From Solirubrobacteraceae bacterium (lineage in GTDB: Bacteria; Actinomycetota; Thermoleophilia; Solirubrobacterales; Solirubrobacteraceae), in the NCBI GenBank assembly GCA_016462245.1, contig JAEMTR010000013.1:799-17029 (forward strand): a DNA stretch of 16,231 nt. Reading direction: 5' to 3'. The notes under the pieces were generated by a model, which worked only from the letters and a program-made list of their open reading frames with translations, was not told the origin of the DNA and did not search any database. Made by a program: the position numbers and the translations under genes. The first letter of the stretch is position 1, and each line of letters begins with the position of its first letter. Of the stretch, positions 6,876 through 14,694 are shown piece after piece.

Positions 6876-9317
6876 TCAGTCTTCGACGATATCGGGCGAG
6901 ACTGCGTGCAACGTTGCATCATCGGGCTCTGGGAGATCCTCTGCTGGCTCCTGAGGCGACTCAAGCGCTGCGAGCACGCGAGGCAGGTCGGCGGCTGTGA
7001 CGAGCACTTGACGCGGCTTTGAGCCCTCGTAGCCCGAGATGATCGAACGGCGCTCGAGCATGTCGATCAAACGCCCCGCCCGCGTGTAACCAACGCGCAG
7101 GCGGCGTTGGAGCATCGAAGTCGAGGCAGTATCCATTTCGACGACGAGCGCAATCGCTTCACTGAGCATCGGGTCCTCGTCTGGATCGAAGCCGTCGGCG
7201 TCGCCGTTGGAGCCGCCCGAATCGCCCTTTGTCTCGACCTCCTCGAGCAGATCTTCTCTCAGCGCCGGCTCGCCCTGCGCGGCCCAGAACTCAGTCAACT
7301 TGGCGATCTGCGGCTCATCGATGTAGGCGCCCTGGATCCGCTCAAGCTTCGAGGAGCCGACCGGTGAGAAGAGCATGTCGCCCTGGCCGAGCAGACTCTC
7401 GGCGCCGTTCTGATCGAGGATCACGCGCGAGTCGGTCTGGCTGGAGACGGCGAAGGCGATCCGCGACGGAACATTGGCCTTGATCATTCCGGTGATCACG
7501 TCAACGCGTGGGCTCTGCGTCGCGAGTACGAGATGGATGCCGACTGCGCGCGCCTTCTGCGCGAGTCGGATCACGGCATTCTCGACATCGGCGGGCGCGA
7601 CCATCATCAGGTCGGCGAGTTCGTCAATAACGCAGAGCAGGTAGGGCAGCGGCTCATCGCCTTGATCGACGCGATGCTTGTTTAGCTCAGGCAGCGAGCG
7701 CGTTCGCGCGACCGACATAACGCCGTAGCGCCACTCCATCTCACGGACTAGATTGCCGAGCGCGTTGGCGGCCATGCGCGGGCTAGTGATTACCGGCGTC
7801 AAGAGGTGCGGAATCGCCTCGTAGTGGTTTAGCTCTACTTGCTTTGGGTCGACCAAGACGAGCCGGACCTGGTCGGGCGTCGCGCGCAGCAGAATCGAGC
7901 TGAGCATCGCGTTGACGGCGCCCGACTTACCTGCGCCGGTCGTGCCGGCGATCAAGAGGTGAGGCATCCGCGCGAGGTCGGCGGTCACCGGGCGACCTCC
8001 TACGTCCTTGCCGAGGAAGACGGTCAGCGGACTGGCATCGGCCGGCAATTCCTGGAAGACGTCGCCGAGCGTGACCTCAAGCCTTGTCCTGTTAGGAACC
8101 TCAACGCCGACTGCCTGCTTGCCTGGAATTGGGGCAAGGATGCGGATATCGGTCGCGGCCAGCGCGTAAGCGAGATCGTCCTTCAGAGCACCAATCTTGT
8201 TCATCTTGACGCCAGGAGCAAGGCGTAGCTCATAGCGCGTGATGTGCGGCCCGGAGACAGTACCGACGAGGCTGGCGTCGATTCCGTGATGGCGGAGAGC
8301 TTCAAGCAGCGCGTCGGAGACGCGGCTTTGATCGGTCGTGTCGGGTGCGGCGTTCTTCTTTGAGCTCAGCTTCAGCAGCTTCGCATCGGGCAACGTGAAG
8401 ACCGTTGGCTCCCCCGGCTCCTTCGTCTCAGGCTTAGAGGTCGCCTTGACGGGCTTCGCGGCCGCTGCGGGCGGCGGTGGTGGAGTGAGCGACTCGGGAA
8501 GCTCGAGCTGATCGGCTTGATACGGCTCTGTCTCGTCGCTGCCAAGGTCGAAGATCTCGACCGGCCCGAGCTGCTGAACGGTCGGTTCGAACCCTTCCGG
8601 CTCAGGCGGGGCAATCGCGTCCTTCTGAGGGCGGGCGTTCGAAAGTGCACTGACGCCGCTTGCGAGCGCGTTGCCGATGTCGGCGAGTCCGCTGCCACCG
8701 TGACGCAGCACAGCGGCGATCGACAGCCCGCTGATCAAGAGGACGGCTGCGAGCAGCAGGAAGAGCGAGAAGATGTGGCTGCCGACCGGGCCGACGAGCG
8801 TTCCGCTACCGAGATACAGCAGGTCGCCGACGGCGCCGCCGCGGTCTCCAAACAGGCTTGGCTCGAGCTGGACTGAGCGCCCGCTCCCCGTGCCAAGGCC
8901 AAGCGTGCCGGCCGCGAGCGCGAGCGACGCACCGAAGAGAAGGCAGAGGGCGCCTATCCGCAGAGTCTGTGGCAGGTTCACGACCGGCCGCAGAATTAGC
9001 ACCAGCCCAGCGAGCGCGAGAATCGGTGGGATTAGGTAGGCGACCTGGCCGAAGCTCCAACGCAGCGCGGCAACGAACTGCTCGCCGCCAATCCCTGCGT
9101 CCCCACCTGAATAGAGCGGAAACGCGATGAAGAGAGCCAGTGCGACCAACCCAAGCCCTGAAAGATCCCGCTGGCGCTGACTGAGCTGCGGCATCTGAAG
9201 CGGCTTGGAAGCCTTCTTCTGCGGGCGTTTTCGCGGCTTTGCGGCTGCCCGCGCAGGCGCCTTTCGCTTCGGCGAGCTCTTAGGGCGCGGTTTTGCTTTC
9301 GTTTTGGCTGTGGCCAT
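6876..9317 (-). CDS. ftsK: DNA translocase FtsK/SpoIIIE
   Basis: This is a septum-located, ATP-driven DNA pump that clears the chromosome during division. The 813-residue order is: a Lys/Arg/Pro-rich cytoplasmic start (1-45); four membrane helices at about 52-70, 87-112, 119-142 and 179-204; a Pro/Glu-rich linker (230-330); the motor with Walker A AGTTGAGKS at 457-465, LVDPKQVEL at 488-496, Walker B VIDE at 563-566 and LATQSPRVDVITG at 598-610; a short acidic spacer (about 693-716); and the C-terminal gamma winged helix (about 717-775, including MLQRRLRVGYTRAGRLIDMLERR) that reads polar DNA motifs. All expected parts are present. The ATG at 9317 has AGGA (9326-9329) at 8-nt spacing. It heads a minus-strand unit with the RodZ-like gene and cinA and diverges from the two-component genes. 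Confidence 0.97.
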   Translation of the reverse strand: MATAKTKAKPRPKSSPKRKAPARAAAKPRKRPQKKASKPLQMPQLSQRQRDLSGLGLVALALFIAFPLYSGGDAGIGGEQFVAALRWSFGQVAYLIPPILALAGLVLILRPVVNLPQTLRIGALCLLFGASLALAAGTLGLGTGSGRSVQLEPSLFGDRGGAVGDLLYLGSGTLVGPVGSHIFSLFLLLAAVLLISGLSIAAVLRHGGSGLADIGNALASGVSALSNARPQKDAIAPPEPEGFEPTVQQLGPVEIFDLGSDETEPYQADQLELPESLTPPPPPAAAAKPVKATSKPETKEPGEPTVFTLPDAKLLKLSSKKNAAPDTTDQSRVSDALLEALRHHGIDASLVGTVSGPHITRYELRLAPGVKMNKIGALKDDLAYALAATDIRILAPIPGKQAVGVEVPNRTRLEVTLGDVFQELPADASPLTVFLGKDVGGRPVTADLARMPHLLIAGTTGAGKSGAVNAMLSSILLRATPDQVRLVLVDPKQVELNHYEAIPHLLTPVITSPRMAANALGNLVREMEWRYGVMSVARTRSLPELNKHRVDQGDEPLPYLLCVIDELADLMMVAPADVENAVIRLAQKARAVGIHLVLATQSPRVDVITGMIKANVPSRIAFAVSSQTDSRVILDQNGAESLLGQGDMLFSPVGSSKLERIQGAYIDEPQIAKLTEFWAAQGEPALREDLLEEVETKGDSGGSNGDADGFDPDEDPMLSEAIALVVEMDTASTSMLQRRLRVGYTRAGRLIDMLERRSIISGYEGSKPRQVLVTAADLPRVLAALESPQEPAEDLPEPDDATLHAVSPDIVED

Positions 9318-9404
9318 CGAAGAATTCCTACGCTGAGCCTGTTCGACGCCAACTGCAATCTCCCTTTAGGAGAGCTAAATCCGACGCCGTACCCTCCATA
9401 GGCA
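9318..9404. promoter_or_regulatory. Divergent intergenic region between ftsK and the response regulator
   Basis: This 87-bp gap must hold promoters in both directions. For ftsK, AGGA at 9326-9329 is a usable Shine-Dalgarno; TTGGCG and TAGGAA (minus strand, 16-bp spacing, TAGGAA at 9325-9330) are a weak promoter pair. For the response regulator, TACCCT at 9390-9395 lies 9 nt before its ATG. A small inverted repeat TTTAG-N5-CTAAA occupies 9365-9379 and could be an operator, but it is too short to be sure. There is no terminator-like hairpin with a U-run. Confidence 0.4.
9390..9395 (+). promoter_or_regulatory. Candidate -10 hexamer of the two-component operon
   Basis: TACCCT (TANNNT form) ends 9 nt before the ATG at 9405, so the transcript would have a leader of only a few bases. 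No recognisable -35 sits at 16-18 bp; TTAGGA at 9366-9371 is a poor match. No Shine-Dalgarno lies close to the ATG. Confidence 0.3.
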
Positions 9405-10085
9405 ATGTCATCGCGCGCCGCACGGGTCCTAATTGTCGAAGACGACGAAGCAATCGCTGAGGTTGTCCAGCGGATCTTGCGAATCGACGGCTATAAGACC
9501 GAAATTGCGAGCGACGGGGCCGCCGGGCTTGCGCTCGCTGCCAGCTTCGATCCCGACATCGTGATCCTCGACCTCGGGCTGCCTCAGATCGACGGCACCG
9601 AGGTAGCGCGTCGTCTACGTGAGACGGGCGACGTGCCGATCCTCGTGCTGACCGCGCGCGACGCGACCGAAGCAAAGGTCGAGGGCCTCGACGCTGGCGC
9701 CGACGATTACCTCGTCAAACCGTTCGAGCGCGAAGAGCTGCTGGCCCGCTTGCGCGCGCTACTGCGGCGGCGACCACCGCGCGGCACGGCCAGCCTGACC
9801 TTCGAAGACATAGTCCTAAAGCCAGACAGTTATGAGGTGCTGCGCGGCGAACGGCGAGTTGATCTAACACAGCGCGAGTTCGAGTTGCTGGAGTACCTGA
9901 TGCGCAACCAACGCGTCGTCATCAGTCGTCAGTTGCTGCTCGAAGATGTTTGGGGCTACGACCCTTTCGCCGATACCAACACGATCGAAGTGTTCGTCTC
10001 AAACATCCGCCGCAAGCTCGAAGCTGACGGCGAACCTCGCCTGCTCCACACCGTGCGCGGAGTCGGATACGTGCTCCGTGTTTGA
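9405..10085 (+). CDS. OmpR/PhoB-family response regulator
   Basis: This 226-residue two-domain transcription regulator pairs with the histidine kinase that follows. The receiver domain (about 5-120) has the acidic pair Asp13-Asp14 in VEDDE, phosphoacceptor Asp56 in VILDLGLP, switch Thr83 in LTAR and Lys105 in LVKPF, so all phosphorylation residues are intact. The C-terminal winged helix (about 130-226) has LTQREFELLEYLMRN, the DNA-recognition region ending NTIEVFVSNIRRKL, and the typical TVRGVGYVL finish. It should bind DNA as a phosphorylation-promoted dimer. Signal and target genes cannot be read from the sequence. Its last codons overlap the kinase start by 8 bp. The ATG at 9405 starts the conserved domain at the usual distance. 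Confidence 0.96.
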   Translation: MSSRAARVLIVEDDEAIAEVVQRILRIDGYKTEIASDGAAGLALAASFDPDIVILDLGLPQIDGTEVARRLRETGDVPILVLTARDATEAKVEGLDAGADDYLVKPFEREELLARLRALLRRRPPRGTASLTFEDIVLKPDSYEVLRGERRVDLTQREFELLEYLMRNQRVVISRQLLLEDVWGYDPFADTNTIEVFVSNIRRKLEADGEPRLLHTVRGVGYVLRV

Positions 10086-11472
10086 CCGGATCAGCATTCG
10101 CTGGCGCTTGGCGCTGGTCTCAGCCGGGCTTACCTTCCTGACGCTTTGCGCCTTCGCCGCGCTCTTCGGCTCGCTGACGACCGCTCGCCTGCGGTCAGAT
10201 TTCGTGAGCGATACAGCTAACGCAGCAAGCCGACTGCAGGAGCGGCTGACAATCGCCCCCACGAGCTCAACCGGCTTTCGGGTCAGCCCGCCGCTCGAGC
10301 TATACGCGGCGCCCAACAACGCGGCAATTCGACTCTTCTGGGGTGACCGCCAGCAGGTGCCAGGCGGGTCAACCCCAAGCGCCCCTGACCTTGGCCTTCC
10401 CGTGAATCAAGGAATGAGAGAGAGCGGCGGCTACCTGATCGAGACTCGTTACACGACGCTCACCACCGGCGAAGAGTCGGGGCAGAAACTCAGCTTCCCT
10501 GTCTGGATTGAATATGCACGTCCGCTGGAGGACCTTGAACGGACGATCAACAGGCTGCGTCTGCTGCTCGTCATCGGTGTAGCCGGCGGTTCGCTGCTGG
10601 CATTGCTCGGCGGGCTGGCGCTGGCGCGGCGCTCGCTGCGACCGATCACCGCCCTGACGGCGGCAGCGCAAGAGATCGCCCGCACGCGCGACCCCGACCG
10701 CCACGTCCCCGAACCACCGACCGACGATGAGGTCGCTGAGCTTGCACGCACATTCGATGAAATGTTGACTTCGCTTGAGGCTTCACGACAAGAGACTGAG
10801 GGCGCGCTGGTGCGCCAGCGCGAGTTTGTCGCCGATGCTTCGCACGAGCTGCGGACACCGCTGACCAGTGTGCTTGCCAACCTCGAACTGCTGGCAGACG
10901 GACTCGACGGCGATCGCAAGGAAGCCGCAACAGCGGCGCTGCGCAGCTCTCAGCGGATGCGGCGAATCGTCGCTGATCTGCTGCTGTTGGCCCGCAGCGA
11001 TGACCGTCACCCAGTCACGCGCCAGCACGTAGACCTCGCCCACGTTGCGAGCGAGGCGACTAGCGAAGCCGGCGCGCTCACAAAGGACCACCGACTACTA
11101 GTCGAGGCCGCGGAGCCGCTGATAGTTGACGGCGACCGCGATGAGCTGCACCGGCTCGTAATCAATTTGGTCGAAAACGCGATTCGCCACACTCCGGCCG
11201 GGACGACGGTCACGATCTCAGCAGCTCCCGACGGTGTCGACGCACTGCTCACAGTTGCCGACGATGGCCCCGGCATCGCGGCCGAACAACGGGCACGGAT
11301 CTTCGAGCGCTTCGTCCGTCGCTCCGGCGACCACGGTGGCTCTACTGGCCTTGGATTGGCGATAGTTCGAACCGTCGCCGAATCACACGGGGGTTCGGTC
11401 AGCGTTGAAGATGCAGAGCCGGGCGCGACTTTTATTGTGCGCTTACCGCTGACTTCGACCGAGCGCGCCTAA
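10078..11472 (+). CDS. Membrane sensor histidine kinase (HAMP-HisKA-HATPase)
   Basis: This sensor kinase (464 residues from the chosen start) should phosphorylate the regulator encoded just upstream. Order: membrane helix 11-33; an extracytoplasmic sensor of about 125 residues with no recognised fold and no Cys; membrane helix 162-184; HAMP about 185-237; HisKA with His256 in FVADASHELRTPL; and HATPase with the N box around NLVENAIRH (363-371), G1 DDGPGI (395-400), F box IFERFVR (408-414) and G2 STGLGLAI (422-429). All catalytic boxes are intact. An open frame reaches 44 codons further upstream inside the regulator gene, but those residues do not look like protein. The GTG at 10078 puts the first membrane helix near the N-terminus and gives the 8-bp overlap common in such pairs. 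Its TAA overlaps the stop of the converging RNase J gene by 4 bp. Confidence 0.94.
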   Translation: MFDRISIRWRLALVSAGLTFLTLCAFAALFGSLTTARLRSDFVSDTANAASRLQERLTIAPTSSTGFRVSPPLELYAAPNNAAIRLFWGDRQQVPGGSTPSAPDLGLPVNQGMRESGGYLIETRYTTLTTGEESGQKLSFPVWIEYARPLEDLERTINRLRLLLVIGVAGGSLLALLGGLALARRSLRPITALTAAAQEIARTRDPDRHVPEPPTDDEVAELARTFDEMLTSLEASRQETEGALVRQREFVADASHELRTPLTSVLANLELLADGLDGDRKEAATAALRSSQRMRRIVADLLLLARSDDRHPVTRQHVDLAHVASEATSEAGALTKDHRLLVEAAEPLIVDGDRDELHRLVINLVENAIRHTPAGTTVTISAAPDGVDALLTVADDGPGIAAEQRARIFERFVRRSGDHGGSTGLGLAIVRTVAESHGGSVSVEDAEPGATFIVRLPLTSTERA

Positions 11473-13142
11473 ACCTCAACTACGACCGGCAGCACCATCG
11501 GCCTGCGCCGCAGGTGGTCATAGACGAGCGCCGCGAGATCGTCGTGAAGCATCTCCTGAATAACGTCGATCTCGCTGACCGACTCTTTTGCTGCTCGAGC
11601 AACCGTCGCTTCGACGCCGGCGCGAACCTCGTCAAGTAGGTCGTTCGCTTCGTCCGGGAACGGAACGCCACGGAAGATCACCTCCGGCTCGGAGACGGAG
11701 GAACCGTCCTTGGCCGAAATTGTCGCCACGACAACGAAGATTCCGTCGGCGCTAAGCATCCGCCGGTCGCGAAGCGGTGCTTCGTTGACTTCTCCCAGCT
11801 CTACGCCGTCGACGAAAACCATCCCCGACTGAACCGGCTCGCCGAAGCGTGCGCCCTTACTCGTGATCTCAAGTGGCAATCCGTTCTCGCCCTTGAAGAT
11901 TCGCTCCGGCTCGATGCCAACAGCTTCAGCCAAGCGGCCGTGCAGCTCAAGCCGCTGAAAATCGCCATGAAAAGGCATCACATACTTCGGCTTCGTCAGA
12001 TTGAGCATTAACTTGATCTCTTCGGCGTAACCGTGGCCGGAGGCGTGAATCGGCGCGTCGCGCGGCGTCATCACGGAGCAACCGATGTGGTAGAGCCGGT
12101 CGATTGTCTCCGAAACAGCGCGCTCGTTGCCTGGGACAGGGGTTGCGCTGAAGATCACTGTGTCTCCGCGGCGCAGCTCCACTTCGCGGTGCTCGCTGAA
12201 GGCCATCCGCCGCAGCGCGCTTAAAGGCTCGCCTTGGGAACCGGTGCAGATGATCACGATCTCGTCGTCTGGCAGATTCTCAAGTGCGCGCGGCTTGACG
12301 AGCATCCCTTCGGGGAAGTCAATGTGGCCGAGCGATCGCCCAATATTCGTGTTCTTGATCATCGAACGGCCAATCAGCGCGACCTTGCGCCCTAGCGTTT
12401 CGGCGGCGTCGACGACCTGCTGGACGCGGTGGATGTTGGAGGCGAAACAGGTGACGATGATCCGCCCGTCGCAGCTGGCGAAGGCCTGCTCGAGGTGAGG
12501 ACCGACTCCAGCTTCGCTTTCCGAGTATCCGGGGCGGTCGGCATTGGTCGAGTCGCCGCAGAGCAGCAGCAGTCCGTCGGCGCCGAGCTGCGCCAAGCGG
12601 CCGAAGTCAGCCGGCCGGCCGTCGACCGGTGTTTGGTCAAACTTGTAATCGCCGGTGATGAGCATCGTGCCAGCGTCTGTTGTGACCGCGACTGCCATCG
12701 CGTCGGGGATCGAGTGCGTCATCTGGATCAGTTCGACCGTGAACGGTCCAAGCTCGATCTCATCGCCGGGGCGGACGTCCTCGATCTCGATCTCCTTGAT
12801 CTTATGCTCGTCAAGCTTTGAGCGAGCCATCGCCATTGTCAGCGGCGCGCCAAAGAGCGGTGGCAGCTCGCCTTCAGCGCTCATCTCGCGCAGCATCCAC
12901 GGCAAAGCGCCGAGGTGGTCCTCGTGGCCGTGCGTGATGACGATTCCTTCGATCTCATCTACGCGGCCTTCGAGGTACGAGAAGTCCGGTAGCACGAGGT
13001 CGATGCCGACCATCTCGGCGGTCGGGAAACGAACCCCGCAGTCAACGATCAGTAGCTTGCCGTCGTACTCGATGACGGTCATGTTCTTACCTATTTCTCC
13101 GAGCCCGCCAAGCGGCAGCACTCGCAATGTTTGATCGGCCAT
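11469..13142 (-). CDS. rnj: Ribonuclease J
   Basis: RNase J is a metallo-beta-lactamase/beta-CASP nuclease with 5'-3' exonuclease and endonuclease activity in mRNA decay and rRNA maturation. The 557-residue product has the normal length. The metal site is complete: HGHEDH at 71-76, His143 in MTHSIPD, Asp165 in ITGDYKFDQ, and His392 in MPFHGDFQRL (family usually PVHGE). beta-CASP marks are CFASNIHR at 232-239, CTGSQGEP at 299-306 and HASGHG at 366-371. A C-terminal RNase J domain of about 110 residues follows. The ATG at 13142 overlaps the dapA stop by one base (TGATG) and is preceded by a strong AAGGAG inside dapA. Together with PNPase three genes upstream, the operon supplies both a 5' and a 3' exonuclease. 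It ends head-on against the kinase gene with no space for a terminator. Confidence 0.97.
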   Translation of the reverse strand: MADQTLRVLPLGGLGEIGKNMTVIEYDGKLLIVDCGVRFPTAEMVGIDLVLPDFSYLEGRVDEIEGIVITHGHEDHLGALPWMLREMSAEGELPPLFGAPLTMAMARSKLDEHKIKEIEIEDVRPGDEIELGPFTVELIQMTHSIPDAMAVAVTTDAGTMLITGDYKFDQTPVDGRPADFGRLAQLGADGLLLLCGDSTNADRPGYSESEAGVGPHLEQAFASCDGRIIVTCFASNIHRVQQVVDAAETLGRKVALIGRSMIKNTNIGRSLGHIDFPEGMLVKPRALENLPDDEIVIICTGSQGEPLSALRRMAFSEHREVELRRGDTVIFSATPVPGNERAVSETIDRLYHIGCSVMTPRDAPIHASGHGYAEEIKLMLNLTKPKYVMPFHGDFQRLELHGRLAEAVGIEPERIFKGENGLPLEITSKGARFGEPVQSGMVFVDGVELGEVNEAPLRDRRMLSADGIFVVVATISAKDGSSVSEPEVIFRGVPFPDEANDLLDEVRAGVEATVARAAKESVSEIDVIQEMLHDDLAALVYDHLRRRPMVLPVVVEV

Positions 13143-14005
13143 CAGCGGCCATCTCCTTCTAGTAATCCAAGATTGGTTAGGGCCGTCGCAACGACGGCTA
13201 GTTCTTCGGGGCTGGCCTCCACCAACGGAAGCCGCAGCGGCCCCGACGGAAGGCCGAGCAACGCGAGCGCTGCCTTGACCGGAATTGGGTTTGTCGTGAC
13301 GCCAAGAGCGGCGTAGATCTCAGCCAAGCTGGCGTCTATCTCGGCGCGCAGCTCCGGCTGCTCGACCATCTGCCGCATCTGCGGTCCGACAACGTGGCTG
13401 GCGACGAGGATTCCTCCGATACCGCCGAGATCAAGCACTTCGGCCAGCATGTCGTCGTTGCCGGCGTAGAGGCCTAATCCGTCGACCTGCGCAACGTCAT
13501 CGGGGTTGGCCTGCTTAACGAACTCAATCTGGTCAAGCTGTGCAAGCTCCGCGAGAAATTCGTTCGGAAGATTCGTTCCCGTGCGACTAGGGATGTTGTA
13601 GAGGATGATCGGCCTGTCTGTGGCCTTGACGACCTCTTCGTAGTGAGCGACGATGCCGCGGCGGTTCGGGCGGTTGTAATAAGGCGTGACAGAGAGAATC
13701 GCGTCGGCGCCGAGTTCGGTCGAGCGCTCCGTCATCAGGACTGCGTGACGCGTGTCATTAGAACCGGCGCCAGCGATGATCGACGTACCTTCGGGCCGGT
13801 TGGAGACCGCCAGCTCAATTAGGCCAAGGTGCTCCTCAATCGAAAGCGTCGCCGCTTCGCCAGTCGTCCCGCAGATGACGAAACCGTCGGAGCCATTGGC
13901 TGCGAGATGGTCGAGCAGCTCAACGAAGCCGCCCTCGTCAACATTCCCTTGCTGGTCGAAGGGCGTGACGATCGCCGTGATGATCGAACCCAGCGAGGTG
14001 GTCAC
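13142..14005 (-). CDS. dapA: 4-hydroxy-tetrahydrodipicolinate synthase
   Basis: DapA condenses pyruvate with aspartate semialdehyde, the first committed step of diaminopimelate and lysine synthesis. It is a class I aldolase TIM barrel. The 287-residue sequence shows TAIVTPF at 10-16, GTTGEAATL at 46-54 (pyruvate-binding Thr pair), YYNRPNRRG at 109-117, Tyr136 in LYNIPSRTG, and the Schiff-base Lys164 in EFVKQAN. The Lys context (VKQANPDD) differs from the usual VKEASGD, which is worth noting because N-acetylneuraminate lyase and related aldolases share the fold. The dapB and dapF context makes DapA the clear choice. The GTG at 14005 overlaps the dapB stop (GTGA, 4 bp), suggesting coupled translation, and the RNase J gene follows with a 1-bp overlap. 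Confidence 0.95.
   Translation of the reverse strand: MTTSLGSIITAIVTPFDQQGNVDEGGFVELLDHLAANGSDGFVICGTTGEAATLSIEEHLGLIELAVSNRPEGTSIIAGAGSNDTRHAVLMTERSTELGADAILSVTPYYNRPNRRGIVAHYEEVVKATDRPIILYNIPSRTGTNLPNEFLAELAQLDQIEFVKQANPDDVAQVDGLGLYAGNDDMLAEVLDLGGIGGILVASHVVGPQMRQMVEQPELRAEIDASLAEIYAALGVTTNPIPVKAALALLGLPSGPLRLPLVEASPEELAVVATALTNLGLLEGDGR
13153..13158 (-). promoter_or_regulatory. Strong Shine-Dalgarno for RNase J inside the dapA end
   Basis: The minus strand reads AGAAGGAGAT, with AAGGAG 10 nt before the RNase J ATG. It is the best anti-16S match seen before any gene here and confirms ATG 13142 as the start. A nearer out-of-frame ATG immediately after the GGAG is too close to be used. Confidence 0.75.
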
Positions 14006-14685
14006 AAGAGATTCTCAAGGCCGACGACCGGCGAGCTAGGCAGCTCACCAACGCGGCGAATCGCCAGCAACACACCGGGCATAAACGAAGAGCGGTCGAG
14101 CGCGTCGTGCCGAATCGTCAGCGTCTCCCCCGTGCCGCCGAGGATTACTTCCTGGTGGGCGACAAGGCCGGGCAGGCGAACCGAATGGATCGGGACATCC
14201 TTGCCACTGGAAGCTTTCATTAACTCAGCCGTGCGAGCAGCGGTGCCGCTCGGGCTGTCGAGCTTCTTGTCGTGGTGGAGCTCGACGATCTCTGCCGTCG
14301 GCATTAGTGCCGCAGCCTCAGCGGCAAAGCGCATCATCAGCACGGCGCCAATCGCAAAGTTCGGCGCGACGAGAATGTTGGCGCCGCTCACTCCGCCCAG
14401 CTCTGCGAGGTCAAACCCTGTCGTTCCGATAACGACGTGTACGCCGGCAGCAACTGCTTCACGAGCATTGGGGAGTGCGCTTTCGGGCAGCGTGAAATCA
14501 ACCAGCACGTCGGCGTCGGCGAGCACCTCGGCCACGGCCGTACCCAAGGCCGGGTCAGCGCGCCCAGCGAGCGTCATCCCCTCGGCGCCCTCAACCGCTT
14601 CGCAGACCGCCGTGCCCATTCGGCCGGCGGCCCCGGCAACGGCGACCCGAATTGGGTCTGCTGATGCCGGTCCGTCGCTACTCAT
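14002..14685 (-). CDS. dapB: 4-hydroxy-tetrahydrodipicolinate reductase
   Basis: DapB reduces the DapA product with NAD(P)H to tetrahydrodipicolinate. The 227-residue protein is on the short side (E. coli 273). It has the nucleotide motif GAAGRMG at 18-24, VDFT at 62-65, GTTG at 87-90, APNFAIG at 107-113 and the catalytic stretch ELHHDKKLDSPSGTA at 135-149. Within that stretch His137 and Lys141 match E. coli His159 and Lys163. The ATG at 14685 is preceded by AAGGGA, made from the end of the pnp stop codon, at 5 nt. The gene lies 9 bp after pnp and overlaps dapA by 4 bp. All key residues are present. Confidence 0.96.
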   Translation of the reverse strand: MSSDGPASADPIRVAVAGAAGRMGTAVCEAVEGAEGMTLAGRADPALGTAVAEVLADADVLVDFTLPESALPNAREAVAAGVHVVIGTTGFDLAELGGVSGANILVAPNFAIGAVLMMRFAAEAAALMPTAEIVELHHDKKLDSPSGTAARTAELMKASSGKDVPIHSVRLPGLVAHQEVILGGTGETLTIRHDALDRSSFMPGVLLAIRRVGELPSSPVVGLENLL

Positions 14686-14694
14686 GCCGATCCC

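Noticed and set aside
8583..8592. Palindrome GGTTCGAACC inside ftsK, considered as a LexA site
   Set aside because: The half-sites abut with no 4-bp spacer, it lies inside a coding region, and it does not match CGAAC-N4-GTTCG.
9946..10077. Upstream extension of the histidine kinase by 44 codons
   Set aside because: It lies inside the winged-helix part of the regulator gene in another frame and has no signal or membrane character; the GTG at 10078 fits the membrane topology.
12655..13134. Plus-strand open frame of 159 codons opposite RNase J
   Set aside because: Ser-rich antisense shadow of a strongly conserved enzyme.
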